A DNA stretch of 64,000 nt. Origin: Sinohyriopsis cumingii (lineage: Eukaryota; Mollusca; Bivalvia; Unionida; Unionidae). Shown here piece after piece: positions 1 through 11,220 of this stretch; position 1 is the first letter of the stretch; each line of letters starts with the position of its first letter. A program made the translations under genes and the position numbers. The notes under the pieces were generated by a model. It worked only from the letters and a program-made list of their open reading frames with translations. It ran no database searches and had not been told where the DNA came from. The stretch covers positions 48,808,227 to 48,872,226 of the forward strand of contig CM068830.1 in assembly GCA_028554795.2 (NCBI GenBank), written 5' to 3'.

Positions 1-539
1 CTCAAAAAAAACAGTTATAGGTCACTATTACCCATATTGTATTTTTGTACTTAAAGTATAGACACAGCAACATAACTGTTTGTAAAACACTTACCTTATT
101 TTGTTGATACCTCAGTTAAATAAATGTTTTTAGATTTATTGTTTTTAGTATTTAAATGAGGAATATGTACAAAGTGAGAATTTATGTCACAATTTTTTAT
201 ACTTTAATTGTACATGCTATGGGAAACCAAATATTAAATTTCATGATGATGATGATTACTTTATTTTTCTTAATCATTTATTTAGGACTATTCCAGTAAA
301 ACTTTCTAGTGACCTGGAAAAGACCCTTTCACTATGGAGAAGTCACCATAGGTGCAATTTAGAATTTTATATCATTTTCATATCAACTCAGAGAACCTTA
401 GCATATATTTTTTTTAAAAACTGCCCTCCCTGGTGACCATGCATGTTTAGTGGAATATCCCTTATGATAAGCATTTTTCAGTTTCATTTTCATGTACAGA
501 GATAACTGTTAGCTGTAATACAATGTACCATATATACTT

Positions 540-720
540 GCTTATTAATCCAGTCCAACTGCCAGTAATATAGAACTTGGTCTGCACTATGCACCAGCAG
601 ATCAGGATCTATGAGGTTTGTTTTACAAACTGCATAGACCAAGATCTGCTGCTGCTTTGTGCAATAGAAGATCCAGGTCTGTGCAGTTTGCAGTTTGATT
701 CAACTTAAAAGTGAGTATAA
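540..720 (+). repeat. Dispersed repeat, copy 1 (second copy near 62140)
   Basis: The segment contains 'agatctgctg' and 'ggtctgtgcagttt' motifs followed by 'gttt-gattc-aactt-aaaagtg'. A clearly related segment in the same orientation occurs at about 62140-62310. Within the copy, the 'agatctgct' and 'gtgcagtttg' words recur, so it may be built of shorter sub-repeats. The family is not identified. Confidence 0.5.
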
Positions 721-1059
721 ATGGCAAGTGAAATGTGGAAAATATTTGTTGTTTAACTGTGAAAGTTTTACTCCTTATGCTTTTCATGGTGGTCTGCATG
801 CCTGTAACATGTATTGTTTGTTGCATACAGTATATATTCACATTCTTTGACTTGTTCTTTTAGCTCTCCTGTCCAGAAAGCCAAATGAGCTTATGATATG
901 GTACTGCATCTCTCAATGGTTGCTTGTTACAAATCCGAAGACCATATTTAGGATTAGATTTTGATCAAGCACAAAATATGGGCTCAAGTTATCAAGTTGC
1001 AGATGACTTTGATTATTAGTAAAATCCATTGGAAATTAGATCGATGCATATTAATGAGG

Positions 1060-2340
1060 CAAACTTTTCTCAGATTGGCTGAGCTTTTGATCACTGTATA
1101 GGCCATACTTCTGAATTTCTTGATCTTCTCAAGAATGACATTAATCAAACTTGGTAGGAATGTTTGTTATTACAAGCTTTGTCAGACAATTGTGTCCAAA
1201 GGTGTGCCTATAGTAGCGGTGGGTTTCTTAGCAACCATTTGAAAGACTTATTACAGCCAGTTGGAAGACTTACTTTTTTCTTCTTCTGGGCCATCAAAGG
1301 TCTCACTGGTTTCAAGCAGACTTTGTAGGAGTGTTTCTTAGGACATGCTGTATCAAAATTGTGGGAGAAGGGTTGGCTTCTCTCGCTTACATAATATAGG
1401 GAAAACCTATTTTGAATTACTTCTCCACAATGGCAGAACCATTTTTTAAAATCGGTTTGGTAGGAATGTTTGTCAGGACATATTCTTCCAGAATTATTTT
1501 TCAGGGGTAGCTGTCCGTGCAATGGGATGCTGCCATGGCAACTTTTTCTTTAGAGCTGCTGAGTCAGTTTCTGTCAAACTTGATAGGAATATTTCTTTGG
1601 ACATTATCTATGAAAATGTTTTCTTGGGATTCTACCCTAGCAGTTTTGAGGCTTTTTTAGTAACTATGTGGAAAACCTACTTTAAACTCCTCTAGAATGG
1701 CTTAGCCAACTTAACTTAAACTTGGTTGCAGTGTTTGTTAGGCCATGCTCTATGAAGATTTTGTTTGAGGTGGCTCCCCTAGCAGTAGTGTGGGTTCCAT
1801 GCAAACAGTTTGGAAATCATAGTTTGTACTTTAGAATGGCTGAGCCAATTTCATTCAAACTCACTAGGAATGTTTATTACAACATATTGTGTTAAAACTT
1901 TGTCTTGAGTGGCACCCTTTGTAATGGTTTGTCCTTCTCAGCAACCTGGTGAAGAACCTATTTTCAACTACTCCTTTAGAATGCCAGATTTGACGTAAGT
2001 TTATAAATGTTTGTTAGGACATGCTCTGTCAGAATCATGTCTTAGGTGGCTCTGCTGGAAATGAGATGGCTTCCATAGCAACCGTATATTTGGTTGTTTA
2101 TGAGTGAAATGCAGTTTCTTAGGACATGATAGGCTAAACATGGGACCCATGGGAAGCTACTGGCAAGCTTTTTGACATACCCACATTGGCCAAGCAGAGA
2201 TGTCATTGATCTGTAAAGGTGAACACCTTTGAAGACTCGACCACCTGGGATCCCTGCAACTATATGGAAAACTGATTTTCAACTTGTGCAGAGTAAGCTT
2301 AGATAATTTTATTCAAATTTGGTTTATGATATCAAATTGG
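1060..2340 (+). repeat. Diverged tandem repeats, unit roughly 140-160 bp
   Basis: Successive blocks repeat the pattern 'aatggctgagccaa...tt(c/g)aaact(t/c)..taggaatgtttgtta...gacatgctctgt...ttgtctt..gtggc' and 'gcaacc...gaaaacctattttgaa'. The blocks are well diverged, so only the pattern is secure, not exact unit borders. There is no coding potential. It resembles old satellite-like blocks in molluscan introns, but that origin is an inference. Confidence 0.55.
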
Positions 2341-2520
2341 AGTCACAGCAGTCCAGTTGCTAGAGCATCAGACTTGTAATCTAAGTTTGCAGGTTCAAAA
2401 TCTACCAGGCTGGCCTTGTAAACTACCTCATTATGTCTCTGGGAAAGGCAGTTAGCTCTCATTTTCATTATATGATATACCCAATATTTTGTTGAAAGTG
2501 CCATTGAAACAGCAACCAGA
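2340..2520 (+). mobile_element. Decayed tRNA-derived SINE (third family)
   Basis: A tRNA-like head is visible: 'agtccagttgctagagcatc' as an A-box region, 'gacttgtaatct' as a possible anticodon arm and 'gcaggttcaaaatct' as a B-box. A short non-tRNA tail containing 'tctctgggaaaggcagt' follows. Target duplications are not evident. It may equally be a decayed tRNA pseudogene with fortuitous flanking sequence. Confidence 0.4.
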
Positions 2521-4554
2521 TACAGAAAATGTATTGTTTACTTATTCCGTTATCAACCTATGCATGACTGTTACTTGCTCTTTCAGAGTTATATCCAAGG
2601 TTGCTACACCAGCATTGGTGTGGCTTCTACAGTGACCAGGTGGAAAACCTACAAATGATACTTCTATAAAATATAGCAGATTGTTCCTAATGTTTGAAAG
2701 AAACTTTCAAAGATGCCTTCTTAAATCAGATCAGATGTGAACACTTTTCATATTCATGCATTGATGCCAATGCACCATCTAGTCCAGCTGAAGTTAATCA
2801 AAGTAGAAACAGTTAAACAACATGTCAGATACCACCAGTTCTTCCAAATAACTGGAAATTATCCCAGGATAACTATCTTTCAACCCAAGACACAAGGCAT
2901 GTTATTAATTTGCCTTGTAGACTAATATGTGCCAGGTGAATGATATAAGGCTCACATGGGTATAGATGCCATCGGGTACATGGGTACTAATAACCTGGGT
3001 AATTAAATGAGCAAATGGGTACCCATTTTAAAAAAATGTTCCAAATTTAGATTAAGACAATGAATACACAGAAACAGTTCGAGGTTCATGTCATATGCAC
3101 ATTTATTCATCATCACATGGGCTCATATGGCTGCTTACAGTTTCCTTGTCATACATATACCGTATAATAATATAAGCAAGGACACTTCTCTCCTTTCTCA
3201 TGCAACCTATTTAAGAATCAGTGCTGATATTTAAAGCTGGACCATTCTAACTTCATGCCTGTCTATGGTTTGTGTACCATTTTTCTCATGACTTAAAACG
3301 TGCTTGTTTTGAAATCATGATGACATTAACTAGGTCAGTACCTTTCGTCGACAGCGACAGTAAGTACTGATTAAGAAATATTCGATGAAATAAATTTAAA
3401 TAGGTACTACAATTCAAATAAAGGAAAGCAAAATATAAATGTCCACTTTAATGAATGCCATTTTCCCCCCAAGTCTGTGGCCCTGGAGCAAGTATTAGCT
3501 GTTCAAGTCAAGGTCGCTGTTCACATGTTTGTTTACTGGACTATTTTTTATTAACAGGAAACCCGAGGCAGATATATTTATAGCAGCAAAATCAACACAA
3601 AATCTTGGTTACCATAACATGCACTTCTTTTAACCTGTTAGGAAAAAATGAACGAAATGGACAACTATACAGAATGCAATTTTTCACTGAAATATTTAAA
3701 TATAAGGGAAATCTTTGTTATTTAATAACACTGAAAAATAATTTTAATTAAAATTGACCAATGTGTAAATATGGTTATTTTTGCATTAATTTTACTTGAA
3801 ACAGCTCCAAGAAAACAAACAGTATTCTTCAGTGTGAAACTACCTGATTAGATTCAATCTATTTTGATACTGCATATGTAGCGGACCAATCTAAATTGAA
3901 AATAAATAGCACTAGATATCATAAAAAAATGGGCTGTATTGATGTGACTGTTTTATGTTACGTGAGTGAAAATTTTTAGAGGAGAGGGACTTTTTTAAAC
4001 TTAAAAAAGTGTTGCACCAGACTGTCGTTAAGGAATGAACCATGGCAAGTCAAGGATATGACTACAATCATTTGTGGACTTTATGACTATTTGCAAAAGT
4101 TGCTGTAGACATGTAGACTGTTATGCATAAATAATTTATCCATTTTAACTGCAGATCCAATTAAGTAGCAAAAATAAATGTACATTAAATACAATAAATA
4201 TGTTTGATTTTCATAGTTTTCTGTAATTATGGCATGTAATATATAGATTGATCTTTTTATGCTTAGATTACACTTTTTGCCACTTACAGTAGTAATAAAT
4301 TATGCTTATACCTTTCTTGGGGGTTGGCATGTGTGAACCAACAACAAAGCAGTTCAGGTTCACATTTAATACAATTTCCTTTTGATCAGGTACCCAGGTA
4401 ACCAATCATTATGATTGACGAGTACCCAGTAGAATTTCTGAAAATTTTGACATCTCTACATTTGGGCATCTTGTTCTTGCATGCATTTGATTTCTAATGT
4501 GTTTGGTGTTATACATGTGCCTTGATTTGTGTTTTGATGTATGTTGTATTCCAG

Positions 4555-4693
4555 GAAAGGACAATAACAGATTTACAACAGTGTCCATCATCATCGATTG
4601 ATTTCAAGACAAAGTGTGGAAACCTTAACAATTGCTATGCATGTCAACTTCACAAGGAATGTGCCTGGAGTAATACAGAATGTGTATACGATG
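4555..4693 (+). CDS. ATRN-like: Attractin exon A: PSI/plexin-type repeat
   Basis: The acceptor is 'tgtattccag' and the exon reads through 46 codons plus one base to a 'GATG|GTTGGT' donor. The peptide has the PSI cysteine pattern (QCP...KCGNLNNCYACQLHKECAW...EC), a small disulfide-rich fold that spaces larger ectodomain modules. It is clearly homologous to the next exon at 13377 (shared IT, QCP, NNC-AC, C-W). With these splice sites it starts in phase 0 and ends in phase 1, which cannot be spliced in frame to the phase-0 start at 13377 but can be spliced to the exon at 21122. A weaker donor at 4684 (TGT|GTATAC) would remove the conflict. An alternative acceptor at 4570 is possible. Confidence 0.85.
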
Positions 4694-5432
4694 GTTGGTA
4701 TCAGAATCTGCCTTGCTCCAAAATAGTGATAGTCATAATCTTGACCATCTTGCTCTGGCAATGATTAAAAGATTTTTATTTCCCCATTGATGAACCTTGG
4801 CAGACTGCCTAATAACTTAAAATATAGTGGTCAGCTTAAGAATGGATTAGGACTAGTCATACAGTGTAAGAAGTCAACCCAGATATTTATGATGGAAGGG
4901 GCAACATCTTACTGCCACCACAAACAGTGCCGTGTAGCATCTTGCAGGTCATTTTGCCTCACATCTACAGGCCATGTTTTCAAGAATATCCCACATACCT
5001 AACAAACCATATTGACACTGCTGTACATCTTAGAGAGTATTGCTTTATAGGACTGTACTTTGATCTATTTTTCCTGATGGAATCAAATCCTGGTACAATC
5101 AGGTGGATATGTTTTCACGATCCATTATCATACATTTCACTTGGTTGAAATGCACTAGCAGGCAAGGAATGCCAAAGTCTGTTGAAATAGTGTTAAGTTT
5201 CATGAAGGAAATGAATTGGTCTAATTACTTTCACTGATGCAGATTAGACAGTTATTTCATCAAAGAAACTTATTCCAACTTAAACATCATCATTCCTCAG
5301 CTACCCTGGAATTTCAGCCAACTGTAAAGTTTCTCAGAAGATCTTGAAATCACCTCCACATAATTGTACCAGTATGGTCCAGCTAAAGCAGTTAGAACCG
5401 GAGCTGTTCAGCATTGTCGATACCAGCTGTCA

Positions 5433-5693
5433 ATGTGGCCCCAAGTGTCTGAGTGGTCTAAAGCGCTCTCTGTTATGGATCACTGTCATCTCACCTCTGT
5501 CTGCATGGGGTTGAGTCTTGGATTCGACCATTGTGGGTATGTGAGAAAGCTTGCCAGTAGCTTCTCGTGGGTCGGTGGTTCTTTCTGGAGTTTTTCCAGG
5601 CTTTCCTCCACCATTAATACTGGCCGCCATGTGTAGCCTATCATGTGCTGACAAATGGCATTAAACCCTACAACAACTACAACAACAACAACC
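5433..5693 (+). mobile_element. SINE-A copy 1 (tRNA-derived, (CAA)n tail)
   Basis: The body starts near 'ggccccaagtgtctgagtgg' with a Ser/Leu-tRNA-like A-box region and a degenerate B-box ('gggttgagtctt'). It ends in 'gcattaaaccctacaac' followed by CAA repeats. It is one of five copies in the window. Target duplication is weak (ACCAGCT on both sides), suggesting an older copy. Confidence 0.85.
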
Positions 5694-5889
5694 AGCTTGG
5701 GAGATATTCTTGAAAATCTGGTCTGAAGTTGTGAGGTGCCACTTCCCATCCTAAATATCTGGATTTGCATTGTACATTGCAGGATTAGTTAAGGACTTGA
5801 CAAGTGGGAAGTTATTTGGAAGAAACAACTGTGAAAGAAAGAAAGGCAGGGTCCTTGCAGAACGTTAAGAGACATGTAGTAATAATAAA

Positions 5890-6765
5890 TCTTATGTCAC
5901 TGTTTTGGCTGTAATAAACAATAACAAAAGAAAGAGTGAAAAAAAAAAAGCTTTGAAAAAATCAACAAATAATTTATTTCCCTGGAAAAATACTGTATAA
6001 ATGAAAAAATAAGAACTTACTGTTTTAAGAATCAAATCCAAAAATAATCCAAGAATGATCCACAATTTAAATTTTAGAAGTCCTAATAATGAAATGTTAT
6101 AATGAATTCAAATTTGCGTCCTGAAGAAGAAATCCAAGATGGAAGGCGATGACGTATACTGTAGCTATTATTGTGTTGTTTTGTCTACAGTTCTGTGTTA
6201 TTCACAAACAATAATCCGGTGTTTGAATTTCCCAATAAAATTTAAATAAATATCTTTGTTCAAGAATTCCAGGAAAAATAATTAATCTTTTAGAATCCAA
6301 ATAATTTGAATAAAAGTTATAACTCCAAGACTGCCACAACAGACACTTTCCAGTGTATACAAAAAACAACAACTGAGAGATCTCTCTCTAAGCATCACTA
6401 TTAAAACTAACTAATGTGCAGTTTCTCAAAGCCCAGAATTGCTAAATGGAGGCTGTTTACATAAAATAAAGTCATGTAGCCCCAGTATGACCTTGATAAA
6501 AACCATTAATTTTACTCCAAGAATAAAAAAAAAAAAAAGTTGCTTACTTGTCTTAGTGAATATCTAAAATCAAGGTCAGGAACTAGGTCAGCTTTAGGTG
6601 TTTACAACTGAAGAATCAAGGTCAAACTATTTTCTGAAAAAAATATCATGTTCCTAGTAAACAAAACTACAATATTTTGACATATAATTAAATTAAAAAT
6701 AAGATTTTAAAACTTAAAAACAATTAAATTAAATCAAATACAAATTAAATCAAATATACATAACA
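5890..6765 (-). repeat. LTR-1 long terminal repeat (3' LTR in element orientation)
   Basis: Matches 11221-12095 from 'cttatgtcactgttttggct' through 'aattaaatcaaatacaaatt'. It is followed at 6766 by 'ctcccccataaagaaaaag', which on the minus strand is a polypurine tract ending directly at the LTR, as expected upstream of a 3' LTR. Confidence 0.8.
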
Positions 6766-6790
6766 CTCCCCCATAAAGAAAAAGAAAGAT
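6766..6790 (-). other. LTR-1 polypurine tract
   Basis: On the minus strand this region reads as a purine-rich run ending in GGGGGAG immediately before the LTR start TGTTATG. This is the normal plus-strand primer position for an LTR retrotransposon. Confidence 0.6.
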
Positions 6791-6847
6791 TTATATAATA
6801 AAGCTTTCTTTTTACCATAGATTAGTTAATTAGGTTAAAAAGAACTC

Positions 6848-7132
6848 TTATAAATTGCTAAAGAAATATACATATTCCTGTAACAACAAACTCAACCTTA
6901 ATAGTCTTTGATTTTTATTTTTCATCATGCCATTGAAAGTAAGAGGGTTGTGGTCACTAAACACACTAATCGAAGAAGGAGCTGAACTAATGTAAACTTC
7001 AAAATGTTGTAATGCCAGTATCAAAGCTAAATATTCCTTCTCGATTGTTGAATAATTTCTTTGTTGCTTATTTAATTTCTTAGAAAAAAAGCACACTGGA
7101 TAATCAATGCTATTTTTGTCTTCTTGAATCAA
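6848..7132 (-). pseudogene. LTR-1 RNase H fragment
   Basis: The translated fragment shows the Ty3/gypsy RNase H pattern: FFSKKLNKQQRNYSTIEKEYL carries the catalytic Glu region (TIEKE) and FSDHNPL carries the downstream Asp. RNase H removes the RNA strand during reverse transcription. It follows the reverse transcriptase fragment, with the N-terminal strand lost to a frame break between 7133 and 7259. The region ends in stops near 6848 before the polypurine tract, so RNase H is the last pol domain of this element and no integrase follows it. Confidence 0.85.
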
Positions 7133-7259
7133 AACTGCTCCAACCCCAACATCACTTGCATCAACAGACAGTTTAAATGATTGACTGAAGTTTGGAGCTG
7201 TAAGAACTGGTGCACTTTCAAGTATGGCTTTTAACTTGTCAAATGCCTCCTGACATTTT

Positions 7260-8233
7260 TCAGTCCAAAGGAACTTTTTTGTTACTCAGTAAATTTGTCA
7301 GAGGTTCAACAATTATAGAAAAATTGGATTTTTGATAGTATTCAGCCATACCTAAAAATCGTATCAGTTGCTTTTTATTTACAGGTACAGGGACTTCAGA
7401 GATAGCCTTGACCTTAGCATTTATAGGTTTAACTTGTCCATGGCCCACAATATGTCCTAGAAAAGTTACACTAGCACGGCAGAACTCACTTTTGGATAAA
7501 TTAATTGTCAAACTTGCATCTGTGAGTCTGTCAAAGAATTTCCAAATTGTTGCTAGATGTTCTTTCCTGGTGTCGTAGATGATGACATCATCAATATAAG
7601 CATCACAATTGTCTAGACCAGAGGTAATCATATTCATGTGACATTGAAAAGTACTTGGTGACCCTTTCATCCCAAACGGCATTACTTTATATTGATAAAG
7701 TCCATCTGGAGTGATGAATGCTGAAATTTCCTTTAGTGGAATTGCCAAAATCCTTTCAGAAGGTCAAATTTGGTGACATAATTGACATTTCCAATCTTAC
7801 CAATACAGTCATTGATTCTTGGTAATGGAAATGAATCTGTTTTTGTCACACTATTCACCTTCCTATAATCAGTGCACATACCAAAAGTTTTATCTGGTTT
7901 TGGAACAAGCATGCATGGTGAACTCCAGTCACATTTACTGGGCTCTATAAAATTATTCTCCAGCAAACACTGAATTTCTTTTTTCAAGTATTCCTGTTTG
8001 AGAGGGTTCATCATGTATGGGTGTTGTTTCACAGGTTTAGAATTTACCATTTCATCGTCATGTAAAATTTTGTTAGTTCTTGTAGGAACATCTGAAAATA
8101 AGTCCTCATATTCAAATAATAACTGTTTAAGTTCACTTCTTTCTTGCTCTTGCAAATGTGAAAGTTTCTGGTCCAGATCTTTAATAATTTCAGAATTCCG
8201 AAGATTTGTCATTCCAATATCAGTAGAATCCAA
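7260..8233 (-). pseudogene. LTR-1 reverse transcriptase (two overlapping frames)
   Basis: Two frames, 8233-7733 and 7748-7260, together span a Ty3/gypsy reverse transcriptase. Visible motifs are WSSPCMLVPKPD and MCTDYRKVNSVT in the first, and YKVMPFGMKGSPSTFQ and the catalytic YIDD (residues 51-54) in the second, followed by FLGHIVGHGQVKP and the connection region. A frameshift near 7740 separates them. It sits downstream of integrase on the minus strand. The catalytic box is intact but the frame break makes the copy non-functional. Confidence 0.9.
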
Positions 8234-8516
8234 TGATATTCGTTCACTTAAATTTTCACCGAGTGGGACAAGTACAACTAAATTAATTGCATGTTTAACC
8301 TGGCTATCTCTTTCAGTATACTGGTACTCCTATAACTTATTTAGATCCAAGGAGGACAAATATTATAATTTAACTCATTCATTTTTTCTTAACTTTGTAA
8401 GGGCTGTAATATCTAATCTGATGAAAATTTTGAAGAATGAGCAAGAGAGACAGAACTCTATTACCAGATTCAAAAGTTCCCACCATTTTAGCTCTGTCAA
8501 ACCATAATTTCACTTT

Positions 8517-9082
8517 TTACTTGAATTGCTTGATGTCAAATTCAAGCATAATAGGCTGGAAAGTTCCAGAACTAAAATTTGATCCTTGACCTGATTGGAC
8601 AGATTTGGGAAAGCCAAATTGAATAAAAATCTTTATCAAAGCTTTTAGTCTTGTTTTAGATTTAATATTCCTCAAAGGAATTGCCTCTGAAAAGCTTGTT
8701 GATACACACATAATGTTCAAAAGGTATTGTTTACCTGACTTAGGTAAGGGACCAGCGTAATACTACTATTAATACTGCTAAATGGTTCATCAGAGGCAGG
8801 AATAGGGTGTAGATGAGCCTTAGGTATCTTCTGATTGGGTTTTCCTACCATTTGACAAGTATGACAAGCTCTACAATATTTACCAAGATCACTTTTGATT
8901 TTTGGCAAAGAGAAGTGAGTCAAGATCTTGTGGTAAGTTTTATTAATCCCTAAATGACCAGCCAAAGGAGTTTCATGGGCCAGACTATGTATTTCCTGTC
9001 TGTAAGGTTTTGGAACTACAGTTTGATAGTTCACTGAAAACTCATCACCAGCAGGTATCTCGGAAGGCCTCCTTTTTCTCAT
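8517..9082 (-). pseudogene. LTR-1 integrase, N-terminal and partial core
   Basis: Frame 9082-8717 holds the zinc-binding HHCC module (HSLAHETPLAGHLG ... CRACHTCQ). Frame 8720-8517 holds part of the core, including SFSEAIPL and the strand that normally carries the second catalytic Asp. Here that position reads QSGQGSNF, so the expected Asp is Gly. The region with the catalytic Glu and the GPY/F C-terminal domain is missing; only about 280 bp separate this from the reverse transcriptase. Integrase inserts the cDNA into host DNA. Its location upstream of the reverse transcriptase is the key structural oddity. Confidence 0.85.
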
Positions 9083-9118
9083 AAGAATTCTATTTTTAAT
9101 GAAATAACAGACAGGTAC

Positions 9119-9385
9119 TTAAGTGGCTTCAGTTTCACTAATGGCACTTTGAAATAAACAGAAGATCTCAGGTTCTTTTGCCTGTGCGACGACAAGTGAT
9201 TGTCGTTTATCACCCTGATTAGAATAAAGAGAATGAGTAGTTAAAAGAGGATCAATGTGATCAATACCTTCTGATTGATCCAAACAAGGTGTGAAGGTGA
9301 TGTCATCAAAAGCCTGACCAATACATGTGTCAGCTAAAGGAATACTTCCCTGATCACCATCATTCTCAAGAGCTTTCTTTGCCAT
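9119..9385 (-). pseudogene. LTR-1 protease-integrase linker remnant
   Basis: An open frame of 88 codons between the protease and integrase fragments. It has no catalytic motif I can name. Position and composition (acidic, with AQAKEPEIFCLFQSAIS resembling the segment just before the integrase HHCC module in related elements) make it part of the same polyprotein. Confidence 0.5.
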
Positions 9386-9457
9386 AGCTCTGGTAACTGA
9401 ACAAGCTGGGAATAAATGAGGGAATTCTTTTTCAATTGGATCGACTTTCTGATCCAG

Positions 9458-9817
9458 TCAAGGCTTGCCAGTTACAAGTGGATTAACCACAACCTTGTCT
9501 CCAGCTAGGTTGTTGCCTAGTAATAAATGAATGCCCTCAACGGGTAAAACAGACACTATGCCAGCTGTCACAGGTCCTGAGACGAAGTCTGATGACAAAT
9601 TTATGCAATGGAGAGGAACATTAACAAAGCTGCACTCTACTCCCTGAATAAGAACACTCTTTTTAGAAGAAGACTTCTCAGAAAAAGGCAAAGTACCTGA
9701 CAATAAAAGACTCTGAGAAGTTCCCATGTCCCTTAACATTTTAATAGGGATAGGACTAGTCAAATCACCCAAGAGTGATATAGAACCCTTCAATATGAAT
9801 GGTTCATAATTCTCCAT
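9458..9817 (-). pseudogene. LTR-1 retropepsin-like protease fragment
   Basis: The frame contains MLRDMGTSQSLLL, which aligns with the D-T/S-G active site region of gypsy-type aspartic proteases with DTG changed to DMG, followed by LPVEGIHLLLGNNLAGDK, matching the hydrophobic ILG/LLGNDL region. Retropepsin cleaves the Gag-Pol precursor. It sits between the gag zinc knuckle and integrase, as expected. The active-site change and surrounding stops indicate decay. Confidence 0.75.
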
Positions 9818-9939
9818 AATAAAATCAGACTGGGGTTTGTTAGACCCAACAAATGTATTGCTTTCAATGCATGATCATGAACTTGACCTCTTAGAAATAA
9901 GAGCATTTGGAATAGGTCTGTCTTGGTTCTGATGCCTAT

Positions 9940-11105
9940 TTTTCAATTTGTAGCAATCAGAAATAACGTGTTCTGTCTTCTTACAGTAGGTACACGTAGG
10001 AAGAGAAAAGGATCTTGAGTCAAGCTTATCTGATGCTTGTTTTTTTAGAAGTTAGGCCAGTTTGAGATTTAGAAGGACTTGTATTAGGCTGAAATACTTT
10101 TCAGCTAGAAGACTGTTGAGTTGAAGTTTTATTTACAAAAGGAACTTTATGAGTTAATGAATACTCATCAGCAGCACGAGCAGCATTTTCCAAGGTTTCT
10201 ATTTGACTGTCGTAAAGATAAGTCTTGATGTCACTATGGACACAGTTCTTGAACTCTTCAAGCAATACAAGTTGTTTGAAACTTTCATAATCTTGTTCAA
10301 CTTTCTTGGCTAATCACCATATGTCAGATAACTGCTCTTTTTCTCTAGCAACTTCAATGTGGGTTTGTCCAGCTTCTTTTAGTAGTTTCTGAATTTTTGA
10401 TGATAAGCTTCAGGGACTAACTCATAACCCTTAAAGATGCATTCTTTAACTGTATCATAGTTATCACTTTGTTGAACTGACAGTGAATTGTAAATATCAC
10501 TAGCCTTACTAGTGAGTACACATTGTAATAATTGAGTCCAATGCTCCCTTGGCCATTTCAAATTTCAGCTTTTTTCAAGACGAATAAAATATTTGCCTAC
10601 TTCCCTTTATCTGAAAGAGGGCACTAAACTAATATTCTTTGCAACATGGAAACTTAAATTTGTATTTGAAGTGGGAATATGCTTTTCACTTGCCAGCTCC
10701 ATTTCTTTAATTCTAAATTGATATTCCCTCTCATTCTCTCTTTCTTCCTTATCTGATTGCATTTGCATTTGTTCTTTTTGTAATAGCATTTGTTTTTCTT
10801 TCTCTGTTTTTCTGAAGTTCCAGCTTCCTCAACTAAAATTCCATCTTGTATTTTAATTCTAATTCCTTTACTTTTATGTCAGAGTCTGATGCAGACTTAC
10901 TGATTTAAACCGAAGCACTTTTATCCAAAACAATTGTTTCTTCCAAGTACTGGACCACAGTATTTCTTATTTCTTGCTTCATTAAGGAAGCCTTTACATC
11001 AAAAAGGTGATATTTTCTGCCAAGTTGAATTAATTCATCTTTTTTTAAAAGGTCTAATTGGTTCTGGGTAGGACTTGAAAGAAAGATTTCAACTTTTAAT
11101 GACAT
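9940..11105 (-). pseudogene. LTR-1 gag with SCAN-like capsid and CCHC knuckle
   Basis: Four pieces are visible. At 11105-10905 there is a SAP-like N-terminus (QLDLLKKDELIQLGRKY). At 10789-10607 there is a charged coiled coil (EKEERENEREYQ-like). At 10561-10379 there is a capsid segment with WTQLLQCVLTSKASDIY and YELVPEAYHQKFR, resembling the gag segment from which vertebrate SCAN domains derive. Near 9955-10000 there is a CCHC zinc knuckle, CTYCKKTEHVISDC. Gag forms the particle shell and packages RNA. The pieces are in different frames, so the gene is dead. Confidence 0.75.
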
Positions 11106-11200
11106 TTTAGAAAGAGCTTGCTAATTTCACTAAAGATGTCAAAAACACGGGGAATTAAAATTTCAGAAAACATCTGAAATATTTTAGCCAGAATTAAAAT

Positions 11201-11218
11201 ATCCCAGACAAGCCCCCA
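11201..11218 (-). other. LTR-1 primer-binding site, tRNA-Pro-like
   Basis: On the minus strand this reads TGGGGGCTTGTCTGGGAT, two bases inside the 5' LTR edge. It matches the tRNA-Pro primer-binding sequence used by murine leukaemia virus except for two C-to-T changes. The primer tRNA would therefore be proline. Confidence 0.65.
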
Positions 11219-11220
11219 AT

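Larger units (their letters stand above)
1..4554 (+). other. Upstream intron of the attractin-like gene
   Basis: No exon was found before 4555. The stretch holds a dispersed repeat (about 540-720), a run of diverged tandem repeats (about 1060-2340), a decayed tRNA-like SINE (about 2340-2520) and otherwise unassigned AT-rich sequence. No kelch-type coding segment is visible in any plus-strand frame. The 5' splice site of this intron lies outside the window. Confidence 0.6.

Noticed and set aside
5486-5770. Minus-strand open frames across SINE-A copies (also 17000-17379, 58684-58878, 62838-63173)
   Set aside because: The same peptide pattern recurs at every SINE-A copy, so it is a by-product of the SINE.
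7998-8507. 169-codon plus-strand open frame
   Set aside because: Antisense shadow of the LTR-1 reverse transcriptase region.
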